From the NCBI GenBank assembly GCA_000585075.1, contig JEMY01000004.1:186001-250000 (forward strand): a DNA stretch of 64,000 bases, written 5' to 3'. Positions 1 to 7,926 of this stretch are shown here, in pieces. The translations under genes and the position numbers were made by a program. The notes beneath the pieces are model-generated. The model was not told where the DNA came from and did not search any database. It was given only the letters and a program-made list of their open reading frames with translations. Position 1 is the stretch's first letter. Each line of letters starts with the position of its first letter. This stretch comes from Candidatus Accumulibacter regalis. GTDB lineage: Bacteria > Pseudomonadota > Gammaproteobacteria > Burkholderiales > Rhodocyclaceae.

Positions 1-680
1 CGCTCGACTTCGAAGTCGTCGGCATCTTTCAGAGCTTCTCCAAGGAGTTCGACGCACGCGCCGTGCGCATTCCGCTGGCGGCGGCGCGCAGCCTCATGGA
101 TACGCAATCGGCACACCTGATGGTGGTCCTGCTGAGCCGGACTGAAGACACCGAGCGCGCCCAGGCTTCGCTGCGGGAGAAACTGGGCCCGCACGGCTAC
201 GAAATCGCGTCGTGGCACGAACTGTCCGACTTCTACGACAAGACGCTGGAACTCTACGATCGGCAGTTCGGCGTGCTGCGCCTGATCATCCTGCTGATGG
301 TCCTGCTCAGCGTCGTCAACAGCGTCAACATGACCATCTTCGAACGTACACGGGAGTTCGGCACCATGCTGGCGCTGGGCGATCGCCCGGGACAGGTGTT
401 CCGCCTGATCCTTGCCGAAAGCGCCTTGATCGGCCTGATCGGCGCACTCCTCGGGATCGGTTTCGGCTGTGTTTGCGCCTGGCTGATTTCGGCCATCGGC
501 ATCCCGATGCCCCCCCCACCGAACGCCAACATCGGCTACACGGCGTTGATTCGCCTGCTTCCGGTCGATGTCGTCACGGCCGGCGCCGTGGGCTTCGTGG
601 CCACCTGTCTGGCCGCCTTGCTCCCAGCGCGGCGGGCGTCGCGGGTACTGATCGTCGACGCCTTGCGCCAGGGCACCTGA
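1..680 (+). CDS. ABC transporter permease, FtsX/MacB family (C-terminal part)
   Basis: The open frame is already running at the window edge (reading from base 3), so the N-terminal part is missing. The visible part holds the end of a periplasmic MacB-like domain, then three hydrophobic segments: one at the LRLIILLMVLLSVVNSV stretch, one around LIGLIGALLGIGFGCVCAWL and one near the C-terminus before PARRASRV. The cytoplasmic loop ERTREFGTMLALGDRP between the first two is the usual FtsX-family coupling region. It ends in the typical ARRASR...DALR tail. Such permeases work with a LolD/MacB-type ATPase on lipids, lipoproteins or peptides. No ATPase is visible next to it; its partner is probably upstream of the window. 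Confidence 0.85.
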   Translation, partial: LDFEVVGIFQSFSKEFDARAVRIPLAAARSLMDTQSAHLMVVLLSRTEDTERAQASLREKLGPHGYEIASWHELSDFYDKTLELYDRQFGVLRLIILLMVLLSVVNSVNMTIFERTREFGTMLALGDRPGQVFRLILAESALIGLIGALLGIGFGCVCAWLISAIGIPMPPPPNANIGYTALIRLLPVDVVTAGAVGFVATCLAALLPARRASRVLIVDALRQGT

Positions 681-729
681 GCCCCTGCCAGACCGATCCC
701 GGCTTCTCGTTTGCGACGAGCGCCGGAAC

Positions 730-763
730 GAATGAACGGGCAGCATAGGCTGCCCGTTCATTC
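730..763. terminator. Perfect 15-bp hairpin between convergent genes
   Basis: GAATGAACGGGCAGC pairs perfectly with GCTGCCCGTTCATTC around the tetraloop ATAG. It lies 50 bp after the permease stop and 20 bp beyond the stop of the convergent GDSL gene, the expected place for a bidirectional terminator. There is no long T tract on either side, so termination is inferred from position and stem strength. Confidence 0.6.
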
Positions 764-784
764 ACCCGCACACCACGTCGTCTG

Positions 785-1834
785 TCACGCCCCCGCAGGA
801 ACGCCCTTAGCCCTTGGCCGCCGCGCGCCACCGCGCCCGGCAGCGAGCAGTCCAATGGCCAGTACCAGCAACGGGAGAGTTCCCGGGAGCGGCACTGCGG
901 CGTGGTAGGTTGCCGCCGCCATCAGTTGGTGAACCTCGGTGGTCGGATGGATCGGATCCCAGAAGACATAGCCCGCCGGATTGGCAACCTGCCCGAATCC
1001 GGGAATGAAGGCTGGCGTCGTGGCGTTGGTGAACCCGAATGCCGACGGATTCGCCTCTACCGATTTGAGCAAGCCGAACATATCAACCGGAAAGAGCTGC
1101 ATCTGCAGGGTGGGATCGGCCATCAAGCCGGTGAGCAGTGCGTCGAGCTGCGTATTGAACGCGACGGTGAGGAACGCCAGGAGCGGCTGGGTGCCCGCTG
1201 GAAGCGTTGGCCCGTAGCCGTTGAAGAACGGCGCAGTGCTGGCGTCGATCTGATTCGGCACGACCACGCGCTGCGCGCCGTTGGCGTCAAGCTTGCGCAG
1301 CTCGAGTTCGAATTCGGAGAGGGTGGCCGCCACGGCAGCCAGGCCGCTGGCAACGCTACCCGTCAGGGTTGCCTGCAGGAGGTTCTGCGCGCCGCCCCAG
1401 AAAAGGACCATCTGGTCAGGCGAAAAGCGATTGCCGGCGCTTGCCGCCAGGAAGTCGTCGATCTGCTTGCCGGTATTCGAAACCGGTTGTACCTGCCCCG
1501 GAATGGCGATCGAATTCCGTAGCCGCGTTCCCGGACCGATCGCTGAACCCGCATACGCATAGCCTGTTCCACCCGTGCCCTGCTGACTTGCCTCGGCGCG
1601 CGGAACGTTCATCGCATCGGCCAGGTAGTCCACCCAGATTGGACCGTTGGACATTCTGCCCGCGTAATAGGGCGGCGTGGGTGGATCGGGAGTCAGTCCC
1701 AGGGCAATACTGTCGGCATAGACGTTGCCAACGTCGGAAAGGCTGTCGCCAAAAACGACGATCTGTCCGGCCCACACCCACGACGGGAAAAAAGCCACGA
1801 TGACGATGGCCAGAAAGGATCTTAGAGTGCTCAT
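785..1834 (-). CDS. PEP-CTERM-type GDSL/SGNH hydrolase
   Basis: A 349-residue exported hydrolase. It starts with a signal peptide (MSTLRSFLAIVIVAFF...WAGQ), followed at once by the SGNH block I motif FGDSLSDVGN with the nucleophilic Ser. Block V, DPIHPTTEVH, supplies the Asp and His. The C-terminus carries a sorting signal: VPLPGTLPLL, a hydrophobic helix, and then a basic tail (GRGGARRPRAK), a VPxP variant of PEP-CTERM. The protein is therefore probably processed by an exosortase and sent to the envelope or exopolysaccharide matrix. Esterase or lipase substrate is unknown. The start at 1834 was chosen over a longer in-frame extension because GGAGAC lies just upstream and the signal peptide begins there. 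A sigma-54-like promoter and a 17-bp element lie upstream. Confidence 0.85.
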   Translation of the reverse strand: MSTLRSFLAIVIVAFFPSWVWAGQIVVFGDSLSDVGNVYADSIALGLTPDPPTPPYYAGRMSNGPIWVDYLADAMNVPRAEASQQGTGGTGYAYAGSAIGPGTRLRNSIAIPGQVQPVSNTGKQIDDFLAASAGNRFSPDQMVLFWGGAQNLLQATLTGSVASGLAAVAATLSEFELELRKLDANGAQRVVVPNQIDASTAPFFNGYGPTLPAGTQPLLAFLTVAFNTQLDALLTGLMADPTLQMQLFPVDMFGLLKSVEANPSAFGFTNATTPAFIPGFGQVANPAGYVFWDPIHPTTEVHQLMAAATYHAAVPLPGTLPLLVLAIGLLAAGRGGARRPRAKGVPAGA

Positions 1835-1992
1835 CTTCGGTCTCCAGAGTGTCAAGCAAGCGGACAAAAGTACTACCGGAAGAGTCCGGCGGGAACGGAG
1901 CAGCCCCCTGAATTCACCGCCTCCCTGCCAGAACCTTCCTGCACACGCCAGGAAGGACGATTGGTGAGTCACCGACGCACTTCTGTCTTGAA

Positions 1993-2008
1993 AGCAAGTT
2001 TCACACCA
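1993..2008 (-). promoter_or_regulatory. Candidate sigma-54 promoter of the GDSL PEP-CTERM gene
   Basis: On the minus strand the sequence reads TGGTGTGAAACTTGCT. GG and GC are separated by exactly 10 bases, and the TTGC of the -12 element is intact; the TGGCAC of the -24 element is only partly matched. It lies about 160 bp before the GDSL start. Sigma-54 control of PEP-CTERM genes (PrsK/PrsR with RpoN) is known in related floc-formers. Confidence 0.5.
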
Positions 2009-2071
2009 CGATATGCTATACACATTAAATCAGCCCGCTAGAAAACGCAGAAGGTGGCCGGCGGACGAGAG

Positions 2072-2088
2072 TGTAAAGAATTCCGACA
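2072..2088. promoter_or_regulatory. 17-bp element shared by the two PEP-CTERM-type genes
   Basis: TGTAAAGAATTCCGACA is an imperfect palindrome centred on GAATTC. An identical 17-mer occurs at 16568-16584, upstream of the other PEP-CTERM-like gene, in the same orientation relative to its gene. It lies 65 bp upstream of the -24 GG of the candidate sigma-54 promoter, the usual position of an enhancer-binding-protein site. Confidence 0.55.
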
Positions 2089-2176
2089 GACCCCCGCCCT
2101 CCAGCAGCCGTGCCGGCGAGATCTTTCGGAGTGACGCGGGCAGCGCTCCGCTCGAGCGCGGATCGAGCCCGCGCGA

Positions 2177-3670
2177 TCAGGCCGGGTCGGGACGACCGCC
2201 TGCCGATCGACCGCTGCTGCTGCCCGCCGCCGGCAGGCTCAGCACCACCCGCAACCCGCCCAGCGGCGAATCGGCCAGGCTCAGTTCGCCCGCGTAGAGT
2301 TGCGCCAGGTCGTCGGCGATCGACAGGCCCAGGCCAGAACCCGGCACCTGCTGGTCGGCGCGCACACCGCGGCGGAATACCGCATCGCGATCGCTGGTGG
2401 CGATTCCCTGGCCGTCGTCGTCGATGGTGATCCGCAGGCGGTCGCCGGTCGCACAGGCAGCGACCTCGACACGGCTGCGCGCCCACTTGCAGGCGTTGTC
2501 GAGCAGGTTGCCAAGGATTTCCTGCAGATCCTGCTCTTCGCCGCGAAATGCCAGGCTATCGGCAAAGGGACGCAGAAGCAGTTCGAGCTGGCGCTCCGCG
2601 TGTATCCGGCGCATCGTGCGCAGCAGTGCTTCGAGGCTCGCTCGCAGCGGCGTGCGGGCGCCGGGAAGGCAGCGTTTGGCCGCCACCTGCGCCCGCGCCA
2701 GGTGATAGTCGACCTGGCGCTTGGCCGTGTCGACCTGGCCGACGATCAGGCGGGCAAGTTCGTCGTGCTTGCCACTGGCGGCGTTGGCGAGGACGCTCAG
2801 CGGCGTTTTCAGCGCATGCGCGAGATTTCCCGCCTGCGTGCGGGCGCGCTCGACGACCTCGGCGTTCTGTGCCAGAACGGTATTGAACTCGTCGACCAGG
2901 GGAGCGATCTCGGCCGGAAATCGACCTTCGAGACGCTGCGCGTCGCCATCGCGAACGCGACCGAGGGCGGCGCGCAGCGTGCGCAACGGCGCCAGCCCGA
3001 CGATCACCTGGACCAGGGCAGCGACGACCAGACCCGCCGCGAGAATGCCGAGTGCCAGCCACAGCGCGCCATCGAATCTGCTCACCGGTTCGCGCATCAG
3101 TTGCTCGTCGGCAGCGACGATCAGGCGAAAGGCGCGTGCAGTGCGCCTGCCGGCATCGCTTCCCTCCGTTCCGCCGCTCCCTTCTTCGACGCGGATAACG
3201 CGTTCGACCATGCCGAGCATGCTGCCGCCCGGACCGCTCAGGCGGTGCTGATGAATCTCGCCGTCTGCCGGCGCATCGGGCGGCACGGCAAGAACGCTGT
3301 CCCAAAGCGAGCGCGAACGCAGCCGGCCGGCAAGCGTAGTGCGCGCCGACGCAGAGTCGACCTCGGCCGGCAGCTCGTCGACCTGCCAGTAGAGTCCGCT
3401 GTACGGCAGGCTCAGGCGCGGATCGCTCAAGGGCATCGCCAGCGTCGCCTGCCCCTTGCCGTCGACCGCCAGCTGGGCGGTCAACTGGTCGAGATGCGTT
3501 TTCAGCTCGGCGTGAAACTGCGTCGCCACGTGTTCGCGAAAAAGGCTGCTCAATCCCCAGGCGGCGACGGCGATCGACGCGGCGATCCAGAAAAGCGTCC
3601 CGGCGAGGAGGCGGATGCGCAGCGAGCCGCGGGCGAAAAGAGCGAAGCGCGGCGCGGCGGGCAAGCTCAT
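2177..3670 (-). CDS. Sensor histidine kinase (two-component system, PhoQ/QseC-like)
   Basis: A 497-residue inner-membrane sensor. It has a first membrane segment near residues 20-45, a periplasmic domain to about residue 200, a second membrane segment (LGILAAGLVVAALVQVIVGL), and a HAMP-like linker. The H-box is NLAHALKTPLSVLANAAS. The ATPase domain has an N-box (GNLLDNACKWA), a G1 box (DDDGQGI) and a G2 box (GSGLGLSI). The start overlaps the stop of the response regulator gene (ATGA), so the two are translationally coupled. The order PepSY - regulator - kinase suggests a sensor of an envelope or metal/redox signal; the ligand cannot be told from the sequence. Confidence 0.9.
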   Translation of the reverse strand: MSLPAAPRFALFARGSLRIRLLAGTLFWIAASIAVAAWGLSSLFREHVATQFHAELKTHLDQLTAQLAVDGKGQATLAMPLSDPRLSLPYSGLYWQVDELPAEVDSASARTTLAGRLRSRSLWDSVLAVPPDAPADGEIHQHRLSGPGGSMLGMVERVIRVEEGSGGTEGSDAGRRTARAFRLIVAADEQLMREPVSRFDGALWLALGILAAGLVVAALVQVIVGLAPLRTLRAALGRVRDGDAQRLEGRFPAEIAPLVDEFNTVLAQNAEVVERARTQAGNLAHALKTPLSVLANAASGKHDELARLIVGQVDTAKRQVDYHLARAQVAAKRCLPGARTPLRASLEALLRTMRRIHAERQLELLLRPFADSLAFRGEEQDLQEILGNLLDNACKWARSRVEVAACATGDRLRITIDDDGQGIATSDRDAVFRRGVRADQQVPGSGLGLSIADDLAQLYAGELSLADSPLGGLRVVLSLPAAGSSSGRSAGGRPDPA

Positions 3671-4329
3671 GCACCGGCACTCAGGCGATAGCCGAGGCCG
3701 CGTACCGTTTCGATCAGCCCTGGCGGCAATTTCTTGCGCAGGCGGGCGATGAAGACCTCGACGGTATTCGAGTCGCGATCGAAGTCCTGCGCGTAGATGT
3801 GCTCGACCAGGTCGCTGCGCGAGACCACCGCGTCGCGATGGTGGATCAGATAGGCCAGGACGCGGTACTCGTGGCTGGTCAGCGTCAGGGCCTGGGCATT
3901 GACGGTCGCCCGGGCGTTACGCGTATCGAGCGTCAGCGGACCGCAGACCAGTTCGGCGCTGGCGTGTCCGCCGGCACGGCGGATCAGCGCGCGCAGGCGG
4001 GCGAGCAGCTCTTCCATGTGGAACGGCTTGGTCAGGTAGTCGTCGGCACCGGCGTCGATGCCGGCGACCTTTTCGTGCCAGCCGTCGCGCGCGGTCAGGA
4101 TCAGCACCGGCATGGCGCGGCCGGCGGAACGCCATTTCCGGAGCACGCTGATACCGTCGAGCTGCGGCAGGCCGAGGTCGAGAACGACGGCGTCGTACGA
4201 GCCGCTGTCGCCGAGGTGGTGGGCGTCGACGCCGTTGCTTGCGGAATCGACCGCGTAGCCGGCCGCGCGCAGCGCGTCGGACAGTTGCGTCTGCAGCAGA
4301 GGTTCGTCTTCGACGATCAGGATGCGCAT
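3667..4329 (-). CDS. OmpR/PhoB-family response regulator
   Basis: 220 residues. The receiver domain has the acidic pair E-D near the N-terminus, phospho-acceptor Asp51 in VVLDLGLPQLDG, and the conserved Lys in DDYLTKPF. The C-terminal winged helix runs from about residue 125 and ends in the family signature VRGLGYRL. Partner kinase is the overlapping downstream gene. CTGAAC direct repeats with 11-bp spacing, typical for OmpR-family dimers, lie upstream of this operon and in the divergent cytochrome cluster, so both are likely targets. Confidence 0.92.
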   Translation of the reverse strand: MRILIVEDEPLLQTQLSDALRAAGYAVDSASNGVDAHHLGDSGSYDAVVLDLGLPQLDGISVLRKWRSAGRAMPVLILTARDGWHEKVAGIDAGADDYLTKPFHMEELLARLRALIRRAGGHASAELVCGPLTLDTRNARATVNAQALTLTSHEYRVLAYLIHHRDAVVSRSDLVEHIYAQDFDRDSNTVEVFIARLRKKLPPGLIETVRGLGYRLSAGA

Positions 4330-4718
4330 CAGTGCTGCTCCCCGCGTTGCTCCCCGCCCGCCTCGCCACGGCGCTCGCCCTGCCTGTGATCCTTGCGCCC
4401 CTTGACGCCGATAATGCTGCCGTCACGAGCGTCGACCCTGAGCTTGACCAGCGCTCCGCCGCTGCGCAGCAGCTTGATCTCGTACTCCCAGCGGCCGTCC
4501 TCGCGTTCGAGTTCGACCTCGACGATCTGCCCCGGATAAGCGCGCTCGACGCGTTCGAGGATCGCTCGTAGCGGCAGCACCTCACCGGCTTCGAGCGCCT
4601 GGCGCGCGCGGTCGTGGTCAGCACCGTGGCCGTCGCCGGAACCGCCGGCACTACCGGGACTGGCACTGGCCATCAGCGCCGTGGCAAGGGCAAGCAAAGC
4701 GTTCTTCAAGCGGCTCAT
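4329..4718 (-). CDS. PepSY domain periplasmic protein
   Basis: 129 residues, first gene of the operon with the regulator and kinase; its stop overlaps the regulator start by one base (TGATG). It has an N-terminal signal peptide (LLALATALMASASPGSA), then a His/Asp-rich stretch, and a PepSY-type domain that contains VELEREDGRWEYEIKLL and ends near DARDGSIIGVKG. PepSY proteins next to two-component systems usually modulate the sensor or an envelope redox/protease function. The C-terminus is Arg/Glu/Gly-rich (GERRGEAGGEQRGEQH), so the tail is probably disordered. Confidence 0.82.
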   Translation of the reverse strand: MSRLKNALLALATALMASASPGSAGGSGDGHGADHDRARQALEAGEVLPLRAILERVERAYPGQIVEVELEREDGRWEYEIKLLRSGGALVKLRVDARDGSIIGVKGRKDHRQGERRGEAGGEQRGEQH

Positions 4719-4808
4719 CTCCAGAGTGTAACGGGAGCAAGGACTTTCCGGGCTGACCCTCGCTCGCCACGGCGGCCTGCAGTGGACCTCCTTTCTACGC
4801 CGTTGCAG

Positions 4809-4847
4809 CTGAACGCAGGATGAACACGCGCTTCAGCCTTCGTTCAG
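4809..4847. promoter_or_regulatory. Two divergent CTGAAC direct-repeat operators
   Basis: The plus strand at 4809-4825 reads CTGAACGCAGGATGAAC. The minus strand across 4831-4847 reads CTGAACGAAGGCTGAAG. Each has two TGAA half-sites 11 bp apart, the spacing bound by OmpR-family dimers. They lie back to back between the PepSY-regulator-kinase operon and the divergent cytochrome gene. A third copy is at 5945-5961. Binding by the adjacent regulator is inferred. Confidence 0.5.
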
Positions 4848-4899
4848 AGGGCGCCAGGCAAAGTGGCGCCATGTCAAACCGAAGCGAAAGGGAACGAGC

Positions 4900-5334
4900 A
4901 TGAAACGGCACGCACAGAGGCACCCGAGAACGAAGCTCCTGGCAGCGACGTTGGCAGTCCTGGTCAGCACAACCGCGTTCGCCGCGGCACGCGACGATCT
5001 GCTTGCCGCCTATTCAGCGGCAGCGAAGAGCGGCGACCCCCATTTTGCCGGTTTCTCGGCAACTCGCGGCGAAGCTTTCCATCGCCAGTCGTTTGCCGGC
5101 GGCAAGGCCGATACCCCGGCGTGCACCAGCTGCCACGCAAACGACCCGCGCAAATCCGGCCAGACTCCGGCCGGAAAAGCGATCGACCCGGTAGCGCTGT
5201 CGGCCAGCCCCGGCCGCTATGCCGACCCGGCCAAGGTCGAGAAATGGTTCAAGCGCAACTGCAACGACGTGCTTGGCCGTCAGTGTACGGCGCAGGAAAA
5301 AGGCGACTGGCTGAGCTTCATGATCAGTCAGTAA
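4900..5334 (+). CDS. DUF1924 / SHP-like monoheme cytochrome c
   Basis: 144 residues. A signal peptide (LLAATLAVLVSTTAFAA) is followed by a single-heme domain. The heme-binding motif is CTSCH, and there is a C-terminal Cys pair in NCNDVLGRQC, typical of the sphaeroides heme protein (SHP/DUF1924) family. SHP is a high-spin cytochrome that binds oxygen, NO or other small ligands and receives electrons from a diheme partner. That partner is encoded next (DHC-like), and a ferric-reductase-like membrane protein follows, matching the known SHP-DHC-cytochrome b neighbourhood. Confidence 0.85.
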   Translation: MKRHAQRHPRTKLLAATLAVLVSTTAFAAARDDLLAAYSAAAKSGDPHFAGFSATRGEAFHRQSFAGGKADTPACTSCHANDPRKSGQTPAGKAIDPVALSASPGRYADPAKVEKWFKRNCNDVLGRQCTAQEKGDWLSFMISQ

Positions 5335-5397
5335 GCACGCACCCGCCGACACTTGCACCAATGCATGCACCGCACCAGCCATCCCAAGGAGAAACCG

Positions 5398-5889
5398 ATG
5401 AATCTGCCCTATCGCCCCATCGCGCTCGGCCTGCTGGCGATCGCCTTTTCAGCGCTCGTCTTCCAGCGCGCGCAGGCCGGTGGCAGCCACTACTTCCCGC
5501 CGGTCAGCGACCCGGTGGTCAAGGAAGAATGCGGCAGCTGCCACCTCGCCTTTCCGCCGTCGATGCTTCCGGCCAGTTCGTGGCAGCGAATGATGGGCGA
5601 ACTCAAGGACCATTTCGGCGACGACGCCAGCGTCGATCCCGTGACCGCCGCACAGATCACCCACTACCTGGTGAGCAACGCCGGCGATACCGGCGGCCGG
5701 CGCTACGGCGACAAGCTGCTGCGCGGGGCCTCGACGAACAAGGCGCCGCTACGCATCACCGAGCTCAAGCGTTGGGTCAAGGAACACCGCGAAGTTCCCG
5801 CCTGGGAGTGGCAACACAAGGAGGTGCGCAGCAAGGCCAACTGCCTTGCCTGCCACGCCGGCGCGGAACGCGGCTACTACGACGACTAG
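5398..5889 (+). CDS. Diheme cytochrome c (DHC-like)
   Basis: 163 residues. It has a signal peptide (IALGLLAIAFSALVFQRAQAGG), a first heme site CGSCH in CGSCHLAFPPSMLP, and a second heme site CLACH near the C-terminus. This matches the DHC family, the electron donor to SHP. The start at 5398 follows AAGGAGA with good spacing; an earlier in-frame ATG at 5353 would only add a non-signal extension. It probably acts in the periplasm between the membrane flavocytochrome and SHP. Confidence 0.86.
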   Translation: MNLPYRPIALGLLAIAFSALVFQRAQAGGSHYFPPVSDPVVKEECGSCHLAFPPSMLPASSWQRMMGELKDHFGDDASVDPVTAAQITHYLVSNAGDTGGRRYGDKLLRGASTNKAPLRITELKRWVKEHREVPAWEWQHKEVRSKANCLACHAGAERGYYDD

Positions 5890-5944
5890 GCACTGAACGT
5901 TGGGCGCTGGGCCTTGCTCTTCGGCAACAGCAGATGAACAGCCG

Positions 5945-5961
5945 ACTCAGCGGACGTTCAG
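5945..5961 (-). promoter_or_regulatory. Third CTGAACG direct-repeat operator
   Basis: The minus strand reads CTGAACGTCCGCTGAGT, matching the CTGAACG-N3-GCTGA pattern of the site at 4831-4847. It lies 70 bp before the second PepSY gene, in the gap after the diheme cytochrome, which suggests a secondary regulated promoter inside the cluster. Confidence 0.4.
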
Positions 5962-6031
5962 AAAACACCTTGCACACTTGCCCCGCGGTCATTTCCTTGA
6001 ACCCCCGACCGCTCAACAGGAGATCGCCACC

Positions 6032-6460
6032 ATGAGCTTGAAAAACTTCCTTCCCGCGCTGATCATAGGCGTCGTTCTCGGCGCCGCCAGCGCTTTCATC
6101 ACACCTGCCTTCAGCGACGACAAGCGTCCACCGGCCGCCGCTTCCACTGCCGACCGGCAGTGGCTGTCGATTCCGCAAATCGTCGACAAACTCGAGGCGG
6201 CCGGCTACCGCAACATCGAGGAGATCGAACGCGAGCACGGCAAGTACGAAGTGCGCGCCACCCGCCGCGATGGCACGCGCAGCAAGCTGTACGTTCATCC
6301 GCAGACCGGCGAAGTCATGGACTCTCGCCAGGGTGAGCGCCAGCGCGCGAGCGACGAACGTGGCGAACGCAGGAGCGGCTCGGCCGACTGCAACGAAAGG
6401 CGTTGCCGCGACGACCTGCCGCAGGCCGCCGTCGGCGCGCTCCCGCCTGCCGGCAAATGA
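6032..6460 (+). CDS. PepSY domain exported protein
   Basis: 142 residues. It starts with a signal peptide or anchor (LPALIIGVVLGAASAF), then a PepSY-type domain: QWLSIPQIVDKLEAAGYRNI, IEREHGKYEV, and LYVHPQTGEV. The C-terminal 40 residues are Arg/Glu-rich with two late cysteines. The start at 6032 has CAGGAG 11 bases upstream. This is the second PepSY protein of the locus, which supports a regulon of PepSY proteins and heme-redox partners under the divergent two-component system. Confidence 0.82.
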   Translation: MSLKNFLPALIIGVVLGAASAFITPAFSDDKRPPAAASTADRQWLSIPQIVDKLEAAGYRNIEEIEREHGKYEVRATRRDGTRSKLYVHPQTGEVMDSRQGERQRASDERGERRSGSADCNERRCRDDLPQAAVGALPPAGK

Positions 6461-6542
6461 CCTCGAGTTTTCATTCGCCGGCCACCTCGCCCGCTGTCGA
6501 AGACTCCCCTGCCTGATCCACTGACGGAATGATGCGCCAACC

Positions 6543-7865
6543 ATGAAAACCGCTCTCACTCTGATCATCACCCTCGTCACCGCGGCCTGGGGCTGGGATG
6601 TACTCGTCACCGGCACGCCGTCCGGCGGCGCCCCGCTGTGGGTCCTGCGCCAGGAAGCGCTCTACCTCACCGGCCTGCTCGCGATCGCCTTGATGTCGGT
6701 GGCGATGTTTCTCGCCACCCGCCCGACATGGCTCGAAGCCCCGCTGGGCGGCATGGACCGCGTCTATCGCACGCACAAATGGGCAGGGATCCTGGCCTGC
6801 GCTTTCGCCGCCGCGCACTGGCTGATCGAGATGTCGAGCGACATCCTGAAGGCACTCGTCGGCCGTGAGGGACGCGTGCCGAAGGAGAACTACGGCGGCT
6901 TTCTGGAAGTGCTGCGCGATCTCGCCGAAGACCTCGGCGAATGGGCGATCTACGCGCTTCTGGCGATGCTGGCGATCACGCTGTGGCAGCGTTTCCCGTA
7001 CCGGATGTGGCGATTCCTGCACCGGGCGATGCCCTTGCTCTACCTGATGCTCGCCTTCCATGCGCTGTTGCTGGCACCGACAGACTACTGGACGCAGCCG
7101 GTCGGTACGCTCCTCGCGCTGCTCATCGCCGGCGGCGTCTACGGCAGCGTGCTCGCGCTGGCCGGGCGCATCGGTCGTTCGCGACAGGTGTGCGGAAGCG
7201 TCGTTGCGCTCGACCACCCGGCAGGTGACCTGCTCGCCGTTCGCTGCCGCCTGGACGCCGGCTGGCCGGGGCATCGGCCCGGCCAGTTCGCCTTCGTCGG
7301 CTTCGACGACGGCGAAGGGCAGCACCCGTTCACGATCGCCAGCGCCGACCGTGGCGACCGCGAGATCACTTTCCAGATCAAGGCTCTTGGCGACTACACG
7401 CGCCAGCTCGCGCGACGCCTGGCCGTCGGCCAGCCGCTGCGCGTCGAAGGACCGTACGGACGCTTCGACATCGCCCGCCAGCAGCGTGGCGCGCAGCAGA
7501 TCTGGGTCGCCGGCGGCATCGGCATCACGCCTTTCCTGGCCTGGCTGGAAGCGCTGCAAGGCAGGGCCGCCGACGTGCCGACCGCCGATCTGCACTACTG
7601 CACGCGCGATCGCGACGGTGATCCTTTCGTCGCCCGACTGGAGGCGCTCGCCGATCGACTGCCCTCGATCCGCCTCCATGTCCATGACGCCAGGCAGGGT
7701 CAGCAACTCGGCGCCGACGAACTGGCCGCGAGACACGATCGCGCGCGCCCGGCCGAGGTCTGGTTTTGCGGCCCGCAGGGACTCGCCGACAGCCTGCGCG
7801 ACCGCCTGCACGAGCTGTGGCAGAGCCGCCTGCGCTTCCATCAGGAGGCGTTCGTCATGCGCTAG
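6543..7865 (+). CDS. Ferric-reductase-like transmembrane flavocytochrome
   Basis: 440 residues. The first 215 form about six membrane helices of the ferric reductase/NOX type, with histidines in HKWAGILACAFAAAHW and in FLHRAMPLLYLMLAFHALLL suited to two b hemes. The C-terminal half is an FNR-like module with an FAD motif (HPFTIAS), an isoalloxazine or phosphate loop (GPYGRFD), and an NAD(P) motif (GGIGITPF). It should move electrons from cytoplasmic NAD(P)H across the membrane. Given the neighbours, the acceptor may be the DHC/SHP cytochromes instead of ferric iron; this is inferred. Confidence 0.87.
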   Translation: MKTALTLIITLVTAAWGWDVLVTGTPSGGAPLWVLRQEALYLTGLLAIALMSVAMFLATRPTWLEAPLGGMDRVYRTHKWAGILACAFAAAHWLIEMSSDILKALVGREGRVPKENYGGFLEVLRDLAEDLGEWAIYALLAMLAITLWQRFPYRMWRFLHRAMPLLYLMLAFHALLLAPTDYWTQPVGTLLALLIAGGVYGSVLALAGRIGRSRQVCGSVVALDHPAGDLLAVRCRLDAGWPGHRPGQFAFVGFDDGEGQHPFTIASADRGDREITFQIKALGDYTRQLARRLAVGQPLRVEGPYGRFDIARQQRGAQQIWVAGGIGITPFLAWLEALQGRAADVPTADLHYCTRDRDGDPFVARLEALADRLPSIRLHVHDARQGQQLGADELAARHDRARPAEVWFCGPQGLADSLRDRLHELWQSRLRFHQEAFVMR

Positions 7866-7910
7866 GGTGGTGCGGCAGGCAGGGTGGAAGCAACCACTGC
7901 CCGCCCACCA

Positions 7911-7926
7911 GTCATTGCGAGGAGGC
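7911..7926 (+). repeat. REP-like repeat, truncated copy (GTCATTGCGAGGAGGC)
   Basis: Copy of the 16-base core GTCATTGCGAGGAGGC, also found at 15349, 16705 (inverted), 38831, 38942 (inverted) and 41702. Only the left half of the element is recognisable here. Confidence 0.7.

Larger units (their letters stand above)
1835..2176. other. Intergenic region between GDSL gene and histidine kinase
   Basis: About 340 bases without a supportable gene. It holds the sigma-54-like promoter and the 17-bp element described separately, both oriented toward the GDSL gene. The rest, next to the histidine kinase stop, shows no further recognisable signal. Confidence 0.6.
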
